From: Planococcus shenhongbingii
Lineage (GTDB): Bacteria; Bacillota; Bacilli; Bacillales_A; Planococcaceae
Direction of reading: 5' to 3'
DNA length: 64,000 nt
Assembly (NCBI RefSeq): GCF_030413635.1
Contig: NZ_CP129235.1
Coordinates: forward strand, 2,294,001 to 2,358,000
The notes under the pieces were generated by a model. It worked only from the letters and a program-made list of their open reading frames with translations. It did not search any database and had not been told where the DNA came from. The stretch's first letter is position 1. Every line of letters begins with the position of its first letter. Below, in pieces: positions 1 through 6,829 of the stretch. The position numbers were made by a program, and so were the translations under genes.

Positions 1-2
1 TA

Positions 3-683
3 ATCACATTCGATTATGTGGGTTCTGGCCGAAGCGATAAGGGAGCATACTCACAAGAGCGGTATAGTACGCTCCACGGGTATAAGCAGGATCTTCTCGA
101 TGTATGCGATTCAATCGGCGAGGGCCCTTTTTTCTTTGTCGGACATTCAGTCAGTAGTATGATCGGGATGCTTGCAGCGATTGAACGCCCGGAATTATTC
201 AGCAACCTTGTTATGGTCGCGCCGTCACCCTATTACATGAACGAGCCTGGTTATCAAGGTGGTTTAGATAAAACGGACATTGATGAATTACTTGAGTTAA
301 TGGGAGTGAATTATAAACAATGGGCAAAATATTTGGCTCCACTAATCATGTTAAACGAAGATCAGCCCGAACTGGTAGATAGCTTTGAAGAGCTGCTTTG
401 TTCGAATGATCCAAAAATCGCACGAGAATTTGCGGAAGTGACTTTTAGATCGGATGTACGGGCAGAACTCAAGAAGCTGTTGGTGCCGACCTTGATCATG
501 CAAACTCGATATGATGCCATTGTTCCGAGTGAAATCGGCCATTATATTCATGCACAAATCCCAAAAAGCCGGTTTGTTGTGATGAAGGCTACGGGACATA
601 ACCCTCATATAAGTGATGCTGAAGAAACCGTCGCTTTCATAAAAGAGTATTTAAGCCCGTCGGGGGATGGTAAAAATGGATAG
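3..683 (+). CDS. rsbQ: RsbQ-like alpha/beta hydrolase, 5' end outside window
   Basis: The reading frame is open from base 3 (ITFDYVGSGRSDKGAYS...), so the gene starts before the window; the GTG at 18 is only an internal codon. 226 residues are visible. The FDYVGSG segment, the nucleophile elbow GHSVSS (Ser codon 147-149), the acid loop MQTRYDAIVP and the C-terminal GHNPH histidine make a complete Ser-Asp-His triad and closely follow B. subtilis RsbQ, the energy-stress partner of the PAS phosphatase RsbP and a bacterial relative of the plant karrikin/strigolactone receptors (family knowledge). It is translated directly into the next gene, a PAS-GGDEF protein, with an overlap of 8 bases. Role here inferred: it supplies or processes a small ligand sensed by the neighbour's PAS domain. 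Cytoplasmic. Confidence 0.88.
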   Translation: MTFDYVGSGRSDKGAYSQERYSTLHGYKQDLLDVCDSIGEGPFFFVGHSVSSMIGMLAAIERPELFSNLVMVAPSPYYMNEPGYQGGLDKTDIDELLELMGVNYKQWAKYLAPLIMLNEDQPELVDSFEELLCSNDPKIAREFAEVTFRSDVRAELKKLLVPTLIMQTRYDAIVPSEIGHYIHAQIPKSRFVVMKATGHNPHISDAEETVAFIKEYLSPSGDGKNG

Positions 684-1608
684 ACAACTGGATTTGGCAC
701 CGGTCGGATATTTGGTAATGGACCAATATTTGAGCATTACGGAAATCAATAAGATGATGATGAACCTAGTGGGGATTGAAAATGTCCCCCTCCATATACA
801 TGAGTTATTGACCGTTTCTTCCCGAATTTATTTTCAGACATATTTCATTCCGACGATTATCACTCATGGAGCCGTCAGTGAAATGGTATTAAAGTTAAAG
901 AATCCTTCGGGGTCTGTTCCAGTGTTGATGAACGCCAAAAAAAGCAAAGGTTTTTTCGAATGTGCATTTATGCAGATGCCGATCCGCAGTGAATACGAAA
1001 ATGAATTATTGAATGCCAAAAGAGATGCGGAAAGGATCAGCCAAGCGACAGAAGAAGCGAACCAAAAGCTTATACTATTGCTCAATGAAGTGGAGTCCAA
1101 ACAAGCTGAATTAAGTGTGTTAAACAGCCGTCTGAAGAAGTTGGCGGTCACCGATGTTCTCACTAACCTGAAAAACCGCCGTTATCTTGAAGAGTTTCTT
1201 CCACCGCTGATGAAAAATGGAACACTGTCAATCATGTTGATTGACATAGACTTTTTTAAAAAAATCAATGATACCTTCGGCCATTATGCAGGCGATGTCA
1301 TTCTACAAGAGCTGGCTCATGTGCTTGAAAGTTTAATTGACGATCCCGGATTTGCGATTCGCATTGGCGGCGAGGAATTTGTAGTGGTGTTGCCTGGAAT
1401 TGGTCAGTATGTAGTTGAAGTGATTGCTGAGAAAATCCGCAGAGCTGTCGAGGTTACCGATTGGTCATACGGTCAGATTACAGTCAGTATCGGAGTGGCT
1501 GAAAGTACACCAGGCATGACACTTTCAAGCTTATTGAAAATGGCAGATGGCGCTCTATACAATTCGAAAACCGAGGGTCGTAATCGAATAACTATAGCTA
1601 TACCCTAA
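676..1608 (+). CDS. PAS-coiled coil-GGDEF diguanylate cyclase paired with RsbQ
   Basis: 310 residues. N-terminal PAS-like domain (about 5-105, opening LAPVGYLVMDQYLSITEIN), a helical linker likely to form a coiled coil (about 108-155), then a GGDEF domain with TDVLTNLKNRR and an intact GGEEF active site near residues 231-235. It should condense two GTP to c-di-GMP. No RxxD inhibitory site is visible five residues before GGEEF. I chose ATG 676 over the in-frame ATG 667 because the GGGGGA ribosome site at 662-667 is correctly spaced only for 676. The first residues resemble the PAS domain of RsbP, but the PP2C phosphatase is replaced by a cyclase. It overlaps rsbQ, so both are co-translated. 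A terminator follows at once. Confidence 0.88.
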   Translation: MDRQLDLAPVGYLVMDQYLSITEINKMMMNLVGIENVPLHIHELLTVSSRIYFQTYFIPTIITHGAVSEMVLKLKNPSGSVPVLMNAKKSKGFFECAFMQMPIRSEYENELLNAKRDAERISQATEEANQKLILLLNEVESKQAELSVLNSRLKKLAVTDVLTNLKNRRYLEEFLPPLMKNGTLSIMLIDIDFFKKINDTFGHYAGDVILQELAHVLESLIDDPGFAIRIGGEEFVVVLPGIGQYVVEVIAEKIRRAVEVTDWSYGQITVSIGVAESTPGMTLSSLLKMADGALYNSKTEGRNRITIAIP

Positions 1609-1638
1609 CTTTCTGTTTAACGGACAGAAAGTTTTTTT
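1608..1638 (+). terminator. Intrinsic terminator of rsbQ-cyclase pair
   Basis: Nine-base perfect stem ACTTTCTGT / ACAGAAAGT (1608-1616 and 1624-1632) with a seven-base loop and a run of seven T. It begins at the stop codon of the cyclase gene. Confidence 0.9.
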
Positions 1639-2017
1639 GTGTCCCCTGCATGAACATGCTCTATAGGTTGGGAAAAAAGTAATCTAATTAGTACACGCGA
1701 TAGGTGTATTCCATCATTCTACTGTAAATCTACTTTTCTATTTGACGTAGACAATTTTAGAACAGAATAAATTTCACTACTATTAAAGAGCTCATGAAAG
1801 TATAATTGTACACACAAAAAGAGAGGAAATAAGCTTTAATCGACCTCTTTTTTACCTTCTCTTTTTGAACAGCTTCTGATAATGTTTGATATGTAAACCG
1901 AATTCATGCCAGAGTTTCTCTTTCGAATTCTGTAGCATCAGTACTTTGAATGCAACTTATTTTTTCAAGAAAATTAAAAGATTTCTTTTTCTAGAAATAC
2001 AGGGAGAACAAAGAAAT
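1639..2017. other. AT-rich intergenic region without a convincing gene
   Basis: About 380 bases. The only visible structure is a pair AAAGAGAGG / CCTCTTTTTT around 1817-1852, which could form a T-flanked hairpin on either strand and end transcription coming from the minus-strand genes on the right. An open frame on the plus strand from 1886 to 2089 has no ribosome site and no recognisable protein character, so I do not call it. Confidence 0.5.
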
Positions 2018-2049
2018 GGATGTAATATACTTAGTAATAAGTTACATTC
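2018..2049. repeat. 32-bp palindrome, copy A
   Basis: First and most degraded of four 32-bp elements with arms like GAATGTAACTTAA and TTAAGTTACATTC. Here the left arm starts GGATGTAA and the right end is AAGTTACATTC. It lies 7 bases past the stop codon of the small membrane-protein gene at 2057-2296. Confidence 0.6.
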
Positions 2050-2056
2050 AAAATCT

Positions 2057-2296
2057 TTATCTAAAGCTGACATAGTAAGCAGCAAATAAGATTGAACCAA
2101 TGAATGTTATGAAAATAACCAAAGCGAATCCTTTGTTTTTAACTTTGAAAACATCGCGATGATCTTTTAATAAAAATTCAGTCGCGTAGAAGAAAATTAA
2201 ACATCCTGCTATGAGTAATACCAAATTGGAAGCAGTTAAAGCATTTGAAAAGAATAAAATGGCTAATGAAATTGGAAAAATCAATAGTTTTAACAT
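2057..2296 (-). CDS. Small membrane protein, unrecognised
   Basis: 79 residues from ATG 2296, chosen because AGGTGG sits six bases upstream; an in-frame GTG lies three codons earlier. Three hydrophobic stretches are visible: about residues 2-18 (LLIFPISLAILFFSNAL), 22-42 and 55-76, with charged KDHRDVFKVKNK between the second and third. I do not recognise the family. It is the last of a row of tiny minus-strand membrane-protein genes, each separated by intergenic palindromes. Integral cytoplasmic-membrane location is inferred from hydrophobicity alone. Confidence 0.55.
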   Translation of the reverse strand: MLKLLIFPISLAILFFSNALTASNLVLLIAGCLIFFYATEFLLKDHRDVFKVKNKGFALVIFITFIGSILFAAYYVSFR

Positions 2297-2338
2297 GGCA
2301 CCCACCTGGCAGTATTTGTCTTCTTTCTTGTTGGTTCT

Positions 2339-2370
2339 TAATGTAACTCAATTGCTATTAAGCTACATTC
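2339..2370. repeat. 32-bp palindrome, copy B
   Basis: Same length and layout as the element at 2750-2781: AATGTAACTCAA (2340-2351) faces TTAAGCTACATT (2358-2369) with two mismatches in the arms. It lies 22 bases past the stop codon of the 2393 gene and 42 bases before the start of the 2296 gene. Confidence 0.75.
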
Positions 2371-2392
2371 ATTTCTTCGAAAATCAGGGTTC

Positions 2393-2638
2393 TTAGAACA
2401 TATAATAGTAAAGGACAAAAATGATACTTCCAGCAGCGATTGGCAGCCACATCCACTCCAATATTTTATTTTCAAAATGTCTTTCTTTCCCCGTTTTTTC
2501 AAAAAAAGAATTTGCTAACATTAAGGAAAATGAAGCAACAAAGAAAGAAATAACTGTAAATGAATTAGTTACGTGTAAATACAAGATAATGAGGGACCAA
2601 ATACTGAATCTAATGGTCGTGTAAGAAAAAATCTTCAC
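2393..2638 (-). CDS. Small membrane protein, unrecognised
   Basis: 81 residues from GTG 2638; AAGGAAG is placed seven bases before it, whereas the in-frame TTG at 2644 is too close to that site. Hydrophobic helices at about 11-26 (WSLIILYLHV), 29-43 and 62-81, with a charged segment FFEKTGKERHFENK between. No family recognised. The position in the small-membrane-protein row, with palindromes on both sides, is its main distinguishing feature. Confidence 0.5.
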   Translation of the reverse strand: MKIFSYTTIRFSIWSLIILYLHVTNSFTVISFFVASFSLMLANSFFEKTGKERHFENKILEWMWLPIAAGSIIFVLYYYMF

Positions 2639-2749
2639 CTTCAAACTTCCTTTCTAAATTTCTACAAGATGCAGGACTTTTATTTGTTCCAAATTCCCCT
2701 CCAAGGACTTCGTATGTCTTGTCGGAAAAATTTTTAAGGCGATACAGAC

Positions 2750-2781
2750 GAATGTAACTTAACTATCATTAAGTTACATTC
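2750..2781. repeat. 32-bp palindrome, copy C (perfect arms)
   Basis: Perfect 13-bp arms GAATGTAACTTAA (2750-2762) and TTAAGTTACATTC (2769-2781) around a six-base centre. It is the best-preserved of four copies in 1.6 kb. It lies 30 bases past the stop codon of the 2812 gene. There is no T-run on the minus strand after it, so a simple terminator role is doubtful. Confidence 0.85.
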
Positions 2782-2811
2782 GTTTTCTGATAACTGCACT
2801 TTCAACTAAGG

Positions 2812-2994
2812 TCATCTCTTTGATTTAGAAAATATCCCAGATAAAATGCCTAGGCCCAGCACTAAAAACCCTAAAGATGCTGAATATCGAAAGCTATTAT
2901 GATTCGAGTATCCTAATACATACACTAAACCAATACAGCAAACTATAAGCCCTAAGAAGAAAATGAAATTACTTATTTTTCCGAATGACAACAT
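2812..2994 (-). CDS. Small two-helix membrane protein, unrecognised
   Basis: 60 residues with two predicted transmembrane helices (about 9-27 and 36-53) separated by a short polar loop (YSNHNSFRYSA) and ending in a positive tail (FSKSKR). GAAGG lies about nine bases before ATG 2994. I do not recognise the family. It is flanked by the hairpin at 3032-3052 upstream and the palindrome 2750-2781 downstream. Confidence 0.5.
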   Translation of the reverse strand: MLSFGKISNFIFFLGLIVCCIGLVYVLGYSNHNSFRYSASLGFLVLGLGILSGIFSKSKR

Positions 2995-3031
2995 CGCTGG
3001 AACACCTTCTTAGTTTAAATTTCTAATTCGA

Positions 3032-3052
3032 TAAAAAGACTACCGGTAGTCT
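3032..3052 (-). terminator. Intrinsic terminator with ACTACCGGTAGT stem
   Basis: AGACTACCGGTAGTCT (3037-3052) is a perfect palindrome and is followed on the minus strand by CTTTTTAT, a suitable U-tract for the frameshifted gene upstream (3096-3502). A second ACTACCGGTA copy lies at 3074-3083 and could pair alternatively. Confidence 0.65.
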
Positions 3053-3095
3053 AATAATTTTTGTGCTTATTTAACTACCGGTAACTATTTGCTTT

Positions 3096-3502
3096 TTAAG
3101 ATATCAGGAGGCTAAATAAATCAAATTGAATTATTATAATCAAGGCTATTACTATTAAAGACATTTCACTGATGGTTAAGAGGGCTTGTTTTGGTTTTTG
3201 TGAGTATCTCCATTCGAAAATGGCCTGTACCAAGTGGTCCATTAACGTAAACAAAATCACCGAAACTAAAAAAATGTTTACCGAGGATCCTTTGGAAACG
3301 ATCAGGTAAAAGCTGATGATGTATACAACAGCAGCGATTGCGTTGATAGCTATATCAATTTTTCGGTGCAATTTATTTGTATAATTGAATGGGAAGAGGC
3401 CTTTTCTTTCTCGATCTTAAATATTTTTCTTAACACGGCATTAACGAGTGAAACTATAAGAGTTCCAACTAAAATAAATCCCGCAAATTTGACCCAAACC
3501 AT
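3096..3502 (-). pseudogene. DUF4181-like membrane protein, split by a -1 frameshift
   Basis: Frame one starts at ATG 3502 (GGAGGGG eight bases upstream) and reads MVWVKFAGFILVG...LRKIFKIEKE; the continuation KGLFPFNYTNKLHRKIDIAIN...AIFEWRYSQKPKQ is in another frame down to 3096. Together they match the layout of DUF4181 family proteins (LRK-x-F-K-x-E-K-K then SYN-x-VN-x-x-H-x-KID, later EWKY), as I remember that family. The break falls in a run of four A on the minus strand (T at 3402-3405); one additional A would restore a 135-residue protein with about four membrane helices. Either a real inactivating deletion, or a sequencing error. The 91-residue second half read alone would need a TTG start without a ribosome site. 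Confidence 0.7.
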
Positions 3503-3559
3503 CTCACGGCCCCCTCCAGTAGTTCATCAAAAATTCCTTGCATACTTTTCATCCAATCT

Positions 3560-3591
3560 GAATGGAACTTAACTGCCCATAAATTACATTC
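3560..3591. repeat. 32-bp palindrome, copy D
   Basis: GAATGGAACTTAA (3560-3572) faces ATAAATTACATTC (3579-3591) with three mismatches; the overall length and the outer GAATG/CATTC ends match copy C. It starts five bases past the stop codon of the 3597 gene. Confidence 0.7.
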
Positions 3592-3596
3592 CGTTA

Positions 3597-3866
3597 CTAG
3601 TAAAAGGCGTATGTGAAAATAAGAAACGATAGGGCAAGCAGACCCGATTTGATCCAAATTATTTTATTGCTAATACCAATCTTTTTTTCTAAATGATAAA
3701 TGTAATGGACTAGTATCATAAATCCAGCAAAAGTTAATAAGAAATTGGGCGTACTCGTACTTCCGACGCGCGATATATATTCTATAAGTCCAAATGCCAG
3801 TAGGAGCATGCCGATGGAAGCAATTATCATGTAGATGTAAGAACTACCAGTCTTTTTATTCTCCAT
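3597..3866 (-). CDS. Small membrane protein, unrecognised
   Basis: 89 residues from ATG 3866, which has a GGAGGAG site seven bases upstream (an in-frame GTG is at 3872). Three hydrophobic helices at about 10-29 (YIYMIIASIGMLLLAFG), 39-56 and 70-87, and a charged loop HLEKKIGISNK. Family not recognised. First gene of the minus-strand row of tiny membrane proteins; the palindrome 3560-3591 starts directly behind its stop codon. Confidence 0.6.
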   Translation of the reverse strand: MENKKTGSSYIYMIIASIGMLLLAFGLIEYISRVGSTSTPNFLLTFAGFMILVHYIYHLEKKIGISNKIIWIKSGLLALSFLIFTYAFY

Positions 3867-4002
3867 ACTCACTCCTCCTCTCCAAGGTCTATGCTTCTCA
3901 AATTCAGTCCTATTTTCGTCTACTTCCTTTTTCTTCGCTAGTTCATATACTTATTTTACCATTCCAGATTTCTAATAATAGATGCCTTTGCAATAACTTG
4001 TA
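3867..4002. other. Intergenic, probable promoter region of the small membrane-protein row
   Basis: AT-rich stretch between the start of the 3597 gene and the tandem terminators at 4003-4106. No open frame with a ribosome site was found. I could not fix a confident -35/-10 pair. Confidence 0.35.
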
Positions 4003-4043
4003 ATAAAAAAGCGTTCGTAAAAGTACAGGTTTCCGTACGCTTT
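4003..4043 (-). terminator. Second of two tandem terminators after the met operon
   Basis: On the minus strand AAAGCGT ... ACGCTTTTTTA forms a stem around an A/T-rich loop and ends in six T. It contains the same TTTTACGAACG segment as the first terminator at 4064-4106, suggesting the pair arose by duplication. Confidence 0.6.
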
Positions 4044-4063
4044 AAAAAAGGCTGAAAAACAAC

Positions 4064-4106
4064 AAAAAAACGTTCGTAAAAGTGCCAAAACACTTTACGA
4101 ACGTTT
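4064..4106 (-). terminator. Intrinsic terminator of metNIQ-dehydrogenase operon
   Basis: CGTTCGTAAAGTG (minus strand, 4091-4103) pairs with CACTTTTACGAACG (4071-4084) with one bulged base and is followed by seven T. A further TTTACGAACG copy at 4124-4133 lies just upstream. Confidence 0.9.
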
Positions 4107-4206
4107 ACTAATTTTCATTGACATTTACGAACGGTATTAACAATGATTTTTGAGTTGTACGGTTTATGTTTTCAACAAGTTAAACTCTCTAAGCTAGACT
4201 TTATGT

Positions 4207-5304
4207 TTAACCCTCATTCTTGCTTTGTGCATTAACGGTTTCTTCGATTCTCGTCATTACTGCAGCAACTTCATCTGCACGAATCGGATCTTCCCTAAGC
4301 ACATGAATCGTTTCACTTTCTCGCGTGGACTGTACCGCGATTTCTTCAATCCATCGGCCCTGAATCCCAACTTCTTTCAGTGAAGCAGGCAGGCCAACTT
4401 TTTTATAGAACACTTTCAAGCGCTCCGCTTCTTCTACTTTCCTTTCGAGCAGCAGCTGCACCAATACTCCGTAAGCCACTTTGTCGCCGTGCAGCGCCTG
4501 ATGGGATTCTGGCGCGATGGTCATCGCGTTGTGGATCGCATGGGCACCTGCGACGCGGCCGTATTTCTCACCGAAACCGCCGACCATGCCCCCAAGCATG
4601 ATGATGGTTTCGGCCACTTTAATGAAGGCGTCCGATAATTCGCCTTGTTTGGCGTCAGCAATGGCCGCTTCCGCATTCTCGAACATTTCGTCGGCACATA
4701 ATCTGGCGGTGTAGTGGGCGATTTTCAAGGCAATCGGCGGGTCCTCAAAACGGCTGATCTGGACGTCTGCTTCGTACCATTTGGCAACGGTGTCACCAAT
4801 TCCGGCGATCAGCATCGGAACCGGCGCGGCGATCAGCACTCTTGGTTCGACCAATAGCAAATCGACGCTTCCCTGAAAAATGGTGTAATGGGTCATCGTC
4901 CCTTCATCCGTATAAATGACACTAAGCGGTGTCCACGGCGCACAGTTTGATGCCAATGTTGGAATCAGCACCGACTTAATGCCGTTGTCATTGGCAACAG
5001 CTTTTGCAATATCAAGCACTTTGCCGCCGCCGGCTCCGATAATGGCATCGGCTCCCAGAGATTTTGCAATCTCGGCAACACGGGCGATTTCCGGGAGAGA
5101 GCATTCTCCCTGGTAGATTTCAAAAGCCACTTCAACTTTTTCGAGTTCTGGAAAATAAGGTTTCAGCGCTTTCCAGGATTTGGTGCCAGTCAAAATCAGC
5201 ACTTTTCTGATATTTCTGTCAAGCAGTTTATCTTCAAGGCCATTTAGCACTCCGACATTACAGACATATTCAGCCGGAGCTCCTTTTACAACGATATCTT
5301 CCAC
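4207..5304 (-). CDS. Iron-type (group III-like) alcohol/hydroxy-acid dehydrogenase in met operon
   Basis: 365 residues of the GldA/iron-containing dehydrogenase superfamily. Visible: NAD(P)-binding GAGGGKVLDIAKA (about 90-102), SNCAPWTPLSVIYTDEG, and metal ligands matching glycerol dehydrogenase: D171 (GIGDTVAKW), H255 (GAHAIHN) and H272 (ALHG). It ends the metN-metI-metQ operon, 15 bases behind metQ and under the same SAM riboswitch. Among known members the closest in feel is E. coli HcxA (YbdH), a 2-oxo/2-hydroxy-carboxylate dehydrogenase whose gene neighbours a methionine aminotransferase. I infer a role in interconverting the keto and hydroxy analogues of methionine, not glycerol oxidation; the substrate is unproven. 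Confidence 0.8.
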   Translation of the reverse strand: MEDIVVKGAPAEYVCNVGVLNGLEDKLLDRNIRKVLILTGTKSWKALKPYFPELEKVEVAFEIYQGECSLPEIARVAEIAKSLGADAIIGAGGGKVLDIAKAVANDNGIKSVLIPTLASNCAPWTPLSVIYTDEGTMTHYTIFQGSVDLLLVEPRVLIAAPVPMLIAGIGDTVAKWYEADVQISRFEDPPIALKIAHYTARLCADEMFENAEAAIADAKQGELSDAFIKVAETIIMLGGMVGGFGEKYGRVAGAHAIHNAMTIAPESHQALHGDKVAYGVLVQLLLERKVEEAERLKVFYKKVGLPASLKEVGIQGRWIEEIAVQSTRESETIHVLREDPIRADEVAAVMTRIEETVNAQSKNEG

Positions 5305-5319
5305 AATAATCTCCCTTTC

Positions 5320-6138
5320 TTAGCGGTTTGCCATCCATTCCGGCTTGCCGAATCCTTCAAAATCAGAATCGATCAATGCTTCAAATTCCGGTGATTCTAC
5401 AATTTCCACCAGATCTTTTGAAAGCTGTTTGTCTTTGTTTTCGGTTTTAACTGCTACCAAGTTGCGGTATTGGTCCGGCATGTTTTCAAGAACCAATGCC
5501 TCTAGCAAGTCCATATCAGCCGCTAAGGCGAAGTTCCCTGGAACAGCTGCCAAGTCTGAGCTTTCAACTGCACGCGGCAATCCACCGGCTTCGATCGGCT
5601 GGAACACCAGATTTTTCGTATTTGTTTCGAGGTCTTTTTCTGAAACTGTCAATTCTTCTCCATCGGGGTTCAATGTGATCAAGCCGTGGTCCTGCAGCAC
5701 TAAGAATGTCCGAGCTGCATTGACCGGATCGTTCGGAATGGCGATGGTTGAACCATCTTTAATTTCTTCGATCGAATCATATTTATTGGAATAAATACCC
5801 ATCGGAGCAGTCGGCACTGTAATCAATCCGGTCAAATCCATGCCGTTTTCTTTCGAGAAGTTTTCCAGGTAAACCGAATGCTGGAATAAGTTAGCGTCCA
5901 GATCACCGTTGTCCAAAGCGTTATTCGGCTGGATGTAATCGCTGAACTCAACGATTTCTACTGTATAGCCTTTTTCTTCAAGAGCCGGTTTGAATGCTTG
6001 GGTTAGCATATCGCTGTATGGGCCGGCTGTGCCGCCAAGTTTGATGGACTTGCTGTCGGCGCTGGATTCTTCGCCGCCGCAAGCAGCGAGCAATGTCAGT
6101 AGTACGAGCAGGATAGCTGGCAATAAGAATTTTTTCAT
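5320..6138 (-). CDS. metQ: Methionine ABC transporter substrate-binding lipoprotein
   Basis: 272 residues, NlpA/MetQ family. Signal peptide with lipobox LLAAC; the lipid-modified Cys is residue 20, so the protein is anchored outside the membrane. IKLGGTAGPYSDML, the ALDNGDLDANLFQH segment and IPNDPVNAARTFLVLQDHGLI are typical of the methionine-binding family. It lies between the permease gene and a dehydrogenase in an operon headed by a SAM riboswitch, which supports methionine (or a close analogue) as substrate. Confidence 0.93.
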   Translation of the reverse strand: MKKFLLPAILLVLLTLLAACGGEESSADSKSIKLGGTAGPYSDMLTQAFKPALEEKGYTVEIVEFSDYIQPNNALDNGDLDANLFQHSVYLENFSKENGMDLTGLITVPTAPMGIYSNKYDSIEEIKDGSTIAIPNDPVNAARTFLVLQDHGLITLNPDGEELTVSEKDLETNTKNLVFQPIEAGGLPRAVESSDLAAVPGNFALAADMDLLEALVLENMPDQYRNLVAVKTENKDKQLSKDLVEIVESPEFEALIDSDFEGFGKPEWMANR

Positions 6139-6157
6139 GTGAGGTTCTCTCCCTTAT

Positions 6158-6829
6158 TTATCGTTTGTCTACTGCTTTAGAAGTCCAGTCTCCCAGTTGC
6201 TGAAGGATTTGGACAAGAACAATCAAGATGACGACGGTGACGATCATGATGGTGTTGTCGTAGCGGTAATAGCCGAAGCGGATCGCCAAGTCGCCGATGC
6301 CGCCGCCTCCGACCACTCCTGCCATCGCAGAGTAAGCGACGAGTGAGATGATGGTGATGGTAATCCCTTGGATGATGCCGGCTTTTGCTTCCGGCAGCAG
6401 CACATCTTTAATAATCATCCACGGCGTGGCGCCGACAGCAACCGCTGCTTCGATGACGCCTTTATCGATTTCACGCAGTGACGTCTCGACGATGCGGGCG
6501 AAAAACGGAATCGCGGCAACCGACAGCGATACGCTCGCTGCTGCTGGGCCGATTGTGGAATCGACCAACAATTTTGTAAGTGGAATCAAAGCGACAAGCA
6601 AGATGATGAACGGAATCGACCGGATCATATTGACGGCAAAGCCTAACACGGACTTGATGAAACGGTTTTGCAAAAACAAGCCTTTATCAGTGACAAACAA
6701 TACGATGCCGAGCGGCAAGCCGATGACGATCGCAATAGCGAGAGACACGCCGATCATATATAAAGTTTCGCCGAACGCTTTTGAGATGTCCGGCCATAAT
6801 TCCATCATATGCTGAAAATCAAATCCCAT
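6158..6829 (-). CDS. metI: Methionine ABC transporter permease
   Basis: 223 residues from ATG 6829, picked because GGAGGTGAT ends seven bases before it; a TTG lies two codons earlier. Binding-protein-dependent permease fold with about five membrane helices. The EAA loop is EAAVAVGATPWMIIKDVLLPEAKAG (only part quoted: VGATPWMIIKDVLLPEA), the contact with the ATPase. The start codon lies inside the end of metN (11-base overlap), indicating translational coupling. B. subtilis calls this subunit MetP. Confidence 0.93.
   Translation of the reverse strand: MGFDFQHMMELWPDISKAFGETLYMIGVSLAIAIVIGLPLGIVLFVTDKGLFLQNRFIKSVLGFAVNMIRSIPFIILLVALIPLTKLLVDSTIGPAAASVSLSVAAIPFFARIVETSLREIDKGVIEAAVAVGATPWMIIKDVLLPEAKAGIIQGITITIISLVAYSAMAGVVGGGGIGDLAIRFGYYRYDNTIMIVTVVILIVLVQILQQLGDWTSKAVDKR

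Noticed and set aside
864..1163. Antisense open frame opposite the first cyclase
   Set aside because: Shadow of the coding strand; no ribosome site or family match.
1886..2089. 67-codon plus-strand open frame
   Set aside because: No ribosome site, no family features, and it runs across palindrome copy A.
2018..3591. Integron attC sites
   Set aside because: Two copies contain ACTTAAC, which fits the RYYYAAC core, but the elements are only 32 bp, symmetrical, and no integrase gene is in the window; kept as an open hypothesis only.
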